From the NCBI GenBank assembly GCA_965199745.1, contig CBDATB010000010.1:186001-250000 (forward strand): a stretch of DNA of 64,000 nt. The letters run 5' to 3'. This stretch comes from CBDATB01 sp965199745. Its GTDB lineage: Bacteria > Bacteroidota > Bacteroidia > Cytophagales > Flammeovirgaceae. Under the pieces are notes generated by a model, which saw only the letters and a list, made by a program, of their open reading frames with translations, was not told the origin of the DNA and made no database searches. Positions 62,408-64,000 of this stretch are shown one piece after another (within the stretch, counting starts at the first letter, position 1; each line of letters starts with the position of its first letter). A program made the translations under genes and the position numbers.

Positions 62408-63397
62408 ATGTCTATTTTAGCCTTTCAGATGCCTAATCAAGTGGTGATGCAAAAAGCCGATAATTTTCAAGGTCTTTTTGAGTTTAAGCCACTGGAAAGA
62501 GGCTATGGTGTTACTATTGGAAATGCACTGCGAAGGATATTACTCTCTTCCTTAGAGGGGTATGCAATCGTGGGGGTACATTTTCCTAATATACCTCATG
62601 AGTTTACTTCCATAGAAGGAGTTATAGAAGATATCACCCAAATTGTTCTAAATCTTAAACAAGTGAGGTTTAAAAGGCTCTCGGAAAGCCCTGAAACAGA
62701 AGTTAGTATTGATATAAAAGGTAAAAAAGAGTTAAAGGCTGGTGATATTATACAATTTACAAACTGTTTTGAAATACTCAACCCCGACTTTGTGATTTGC
62801 CGAATGGATACTTCTGTGCGACTTCAGCTAGACCTAACGCTCAGTAAAGGCAGAGGGTATGTAGCTGCTGAAGAGCAGTTAGATCTGACAAAGCCCTTAG
62901 GTTTCATTGCAATAGATGCTATTTTTACACCAGTTAAAAATGTTAAGTATAGCATTGAGAATACTAGAGTAGAGCAAAGAACTGATTTTGAAAAGTTAAT
63001 CCTCAATATTAAAACTGATGGCTCTGTTCATCCTGAGGATGCACTGAAAGAAGCCGCAACTATTTTAATACAGCATTTTATGCTGTTTTCCGATCGAAAT
63101 ATGACTTTTCAGCAAGAAAAAAAAGAACAACAAGAGCCGATAGATGAAGAATTCTTGCATATGAGGAAACTATTAAAAACACCACTAGCAGATATAGATC
63201 TTTCTGTCAGAGCGTTTAATTGCTTGAAAGCAGCTAATGTAAGAACTCTGGGTGATTTAGTCAAACTTGAAATTTCCGATATGATGAAGTTTAGAAATTT
63301 TGGTAAAAAGTCTTTGACAGAACTTGAGCAGTTAATAGAAGACAGAAAATTGTCCTTTGGGATGAATATCTCTAAATATAAATTAGATGAGGGTTAG
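62408..63397 (+). CDS. rpoA: RNA polymerase alpha subunit
   Basis: The 329-residue subunit has the N-terminal assembly domain (FKPLERGYGVTIGNALRRILLSSLEGYAIVG, shown in part) and a C-terminal domain (about 255-329) with the helix-hairpin-helix LADIDLSVRAFNCLKAANVRTLGDL that binds UP elements and activators. The position after rpsD is normal. Confidence 0.97.
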   Translation: MSILAFQMPNQVVMQKADNFQGLFEFKPLERGYGVTIGNALRRILLSSLEGYAIVGVHFPNIPHEFTSIEGVIEDITQIVLNLKQVRFKRLSESPETEVSIDIKGKKELKAGDIIQFTNCFEILNPDFVICRMDTSVRLQLDLTLSKGRGYVAAEEQLDLTKPLGFIAIDAIFTPVKNVKYSIENTRVEQRTDFEKLILNIKTDGSVHPEDALKEAATILIQHFMLFSDRNMTFQQEKKEQQEPIDEEFLHMRKLLKTPLADIDLSVRAFNCLKAANVRTLGDLVKLEISDMMKFRNFGKKSLTELEQLIEDRKLSFGMNISKYKLDEG

Positions 63398-63461
63398 TAA
63401 TCTTATGAGAAATGACTGCTTTTGTAAAACTGAATTGTGAAATCTTCAATTTTTATTATCT

Positions 63462-64000
63462 ATGAGACACGGTAAGAAATTTAATCACCTGAGCAGAAAG
63501 TCAGAACATAGAAAAGCCATGCTGGCTAATCTATCTTCCTCTCTAATTGTGCACAAGAGAATACAGACTACTGTGGCCAAAGCAAAAGCCTTGAGAAGGT
63601 ACATGGAGCCTTTGTTAACAAAGTCAAAAAATGATACCCTACACTCCAGAAGAGTAGTATACTCCTATCTACAAAACAAAGCAGTTATCAATGAGCTTTT
63701 TAATCGTGTAGGAGAAAGAATTGCCAACAGACCAGGTGGCTATACAAGAATTATCAAACTAGGCTTTAGGCAAGGTGATAATGCCGAGCTGTGTATGATA
63801 GAGTTTGTTGATTATAATGAATTATTACTTAGTGTTGAAAAAGAGGCTAAACCAAGTACAAAAAGTAGGCGCTCGAGAAGAAGAGGCAAAGGAAAAAGTA
63901 CTACTAACAACGCCAATACAACAAAAAATACTAACCCACAAGCCAAGCAAGAGAAAACTACTAAGGAGGCAGGTGATGAAACTCCAAGAGAAGCAGGTAC
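63462..64000 (+). CDS. rplQ: 50S ribosomal protein L17 (partial, runs off the window)
   Basis: The frame starts MRHGKKFNHLSRKSEHRKAML, the typical L17 opening. The usual L17 core ends near residue 120; here an extension of at least 55 further residues follows, rich in K, T, N, S and R (for example KKEAKP..., SRRSRRRGKGKS..., NTKNTNPQAKQE), before the window stops. L17 with long tails occurs in Bacteroidota. The stop codon lies beyond the window. Confidence 0.92.
   Translation, partial: MRHGKKFNHLSRKSEHRKAMLANLSSSLIVHKRIQTTVAKAKALRRYMEPLLTKSKNDTLHSRRVVYSYLQNKAVINELFNRVGERIANRPGGYTRIIKLGFRQGDNAELCMIEFVDYNELLLSVEKEAKPSTKSRRSRRRGKGKSTTNNANTTKNTNPQAKQEKTTKEAGDETPREAG

Noticed and set aside
1..64000. 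CRISPR arrays, prophage, or an integrated conjugative element
   Set aside because: No regularly spaced repeats, integrase, relaxase or phage structural genes were found; the accessory content is limited to two orphan genes and one IS relic.

Overview
The window reads as chromosomal DNA of a member of the Bacteroidota, most likely a gliding or Cytophagales-like lineage. The support is indirect but consistent: a GldH-type gliding lipoprotein, a PorE-like TPR/PD40/OmpA protein, TPR- or CarboxypepD-fused SpoIIE phosphatases, a DUF1573 protein, a bacterial GGGP-synthase-family enzyme, lipoboxes of the form (F/L)xxC, almost no Shine-Dalgarno sequences, and several TAnnTTTG (-7) promoter elements. 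Genus or species cannot be fixed from the sequence alone.

Layout. 1-1.4 kb: a tRNA-Pro cut by the window edge, an orphan gene and a MerC-family membrane protein with a palindromic upstream site. 1.7-9.6 kb: a bifunctional trehalose-6-phosphate synthase/phosphatase, a secreted M14 peptidase, proline dehydrogenase and a sodium-dependent (NSS) transporter. 9.7-13.9 kb (minus): pyrR-pyrB-mutS. 14-15.2 kb: gldH-hslV and an overlooked 44-residue lipoprotein gene. 15.2-16.4 kb (minus): birA and a decayed IS701-like transposase. 16.5-19.8 kb: rsfS-ftsH-DUF1573. 19.8-22.6 kb: carB without its allosteric C-terminal domain. 23-26.5 kb: topA and a siaB-siaC pair closed by a hairpin terminator. 26.7-37.6 kb: a sugar isomerase-like protein, then a minus-strand block (GGGP synthase, mtaB, a lipoprotein, a SpoIIE phosphatase, the PorE-like protein, a GH65 phosphorylase).

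37.7-44.1 kb is a vitamin B12 uptake locus: cobalamin riboswitch, binding lipoprotein, permease, ATPase, TonB-dependent receptor and a DUF5074 beta-propeller lipoprotein that may be a BtuG-like surface B12 binder. 44.4-49.2 kb has a second SpoIIE phosphatase, an OmpL47-like repeat protein and an orphan ABC ATPase; 49.2-51.7 kb (minus) has rmlA, an alpha/beta hydrolase and an unknown secreted protein.

51.9-64 kb is the distal S10, spc and alpha ribosomal operons (rplP to rplQ) with secY, map, infA and rpoA. Two things stand out: the cluster begins at rplP, so rpsJ-rpsC must lie elsewhere, and an unrelated 235-residue gene is inserted between rplO and secY. Two short genes, rpmD and rpmJ, lie inside this cluster. 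Functional links across the window include pyrimidine synthesis (pyrR, pyrB, carB), B12 import, and a possible SiaB/SiaC phospho-switch served by the two SpoIIE phosphatases.
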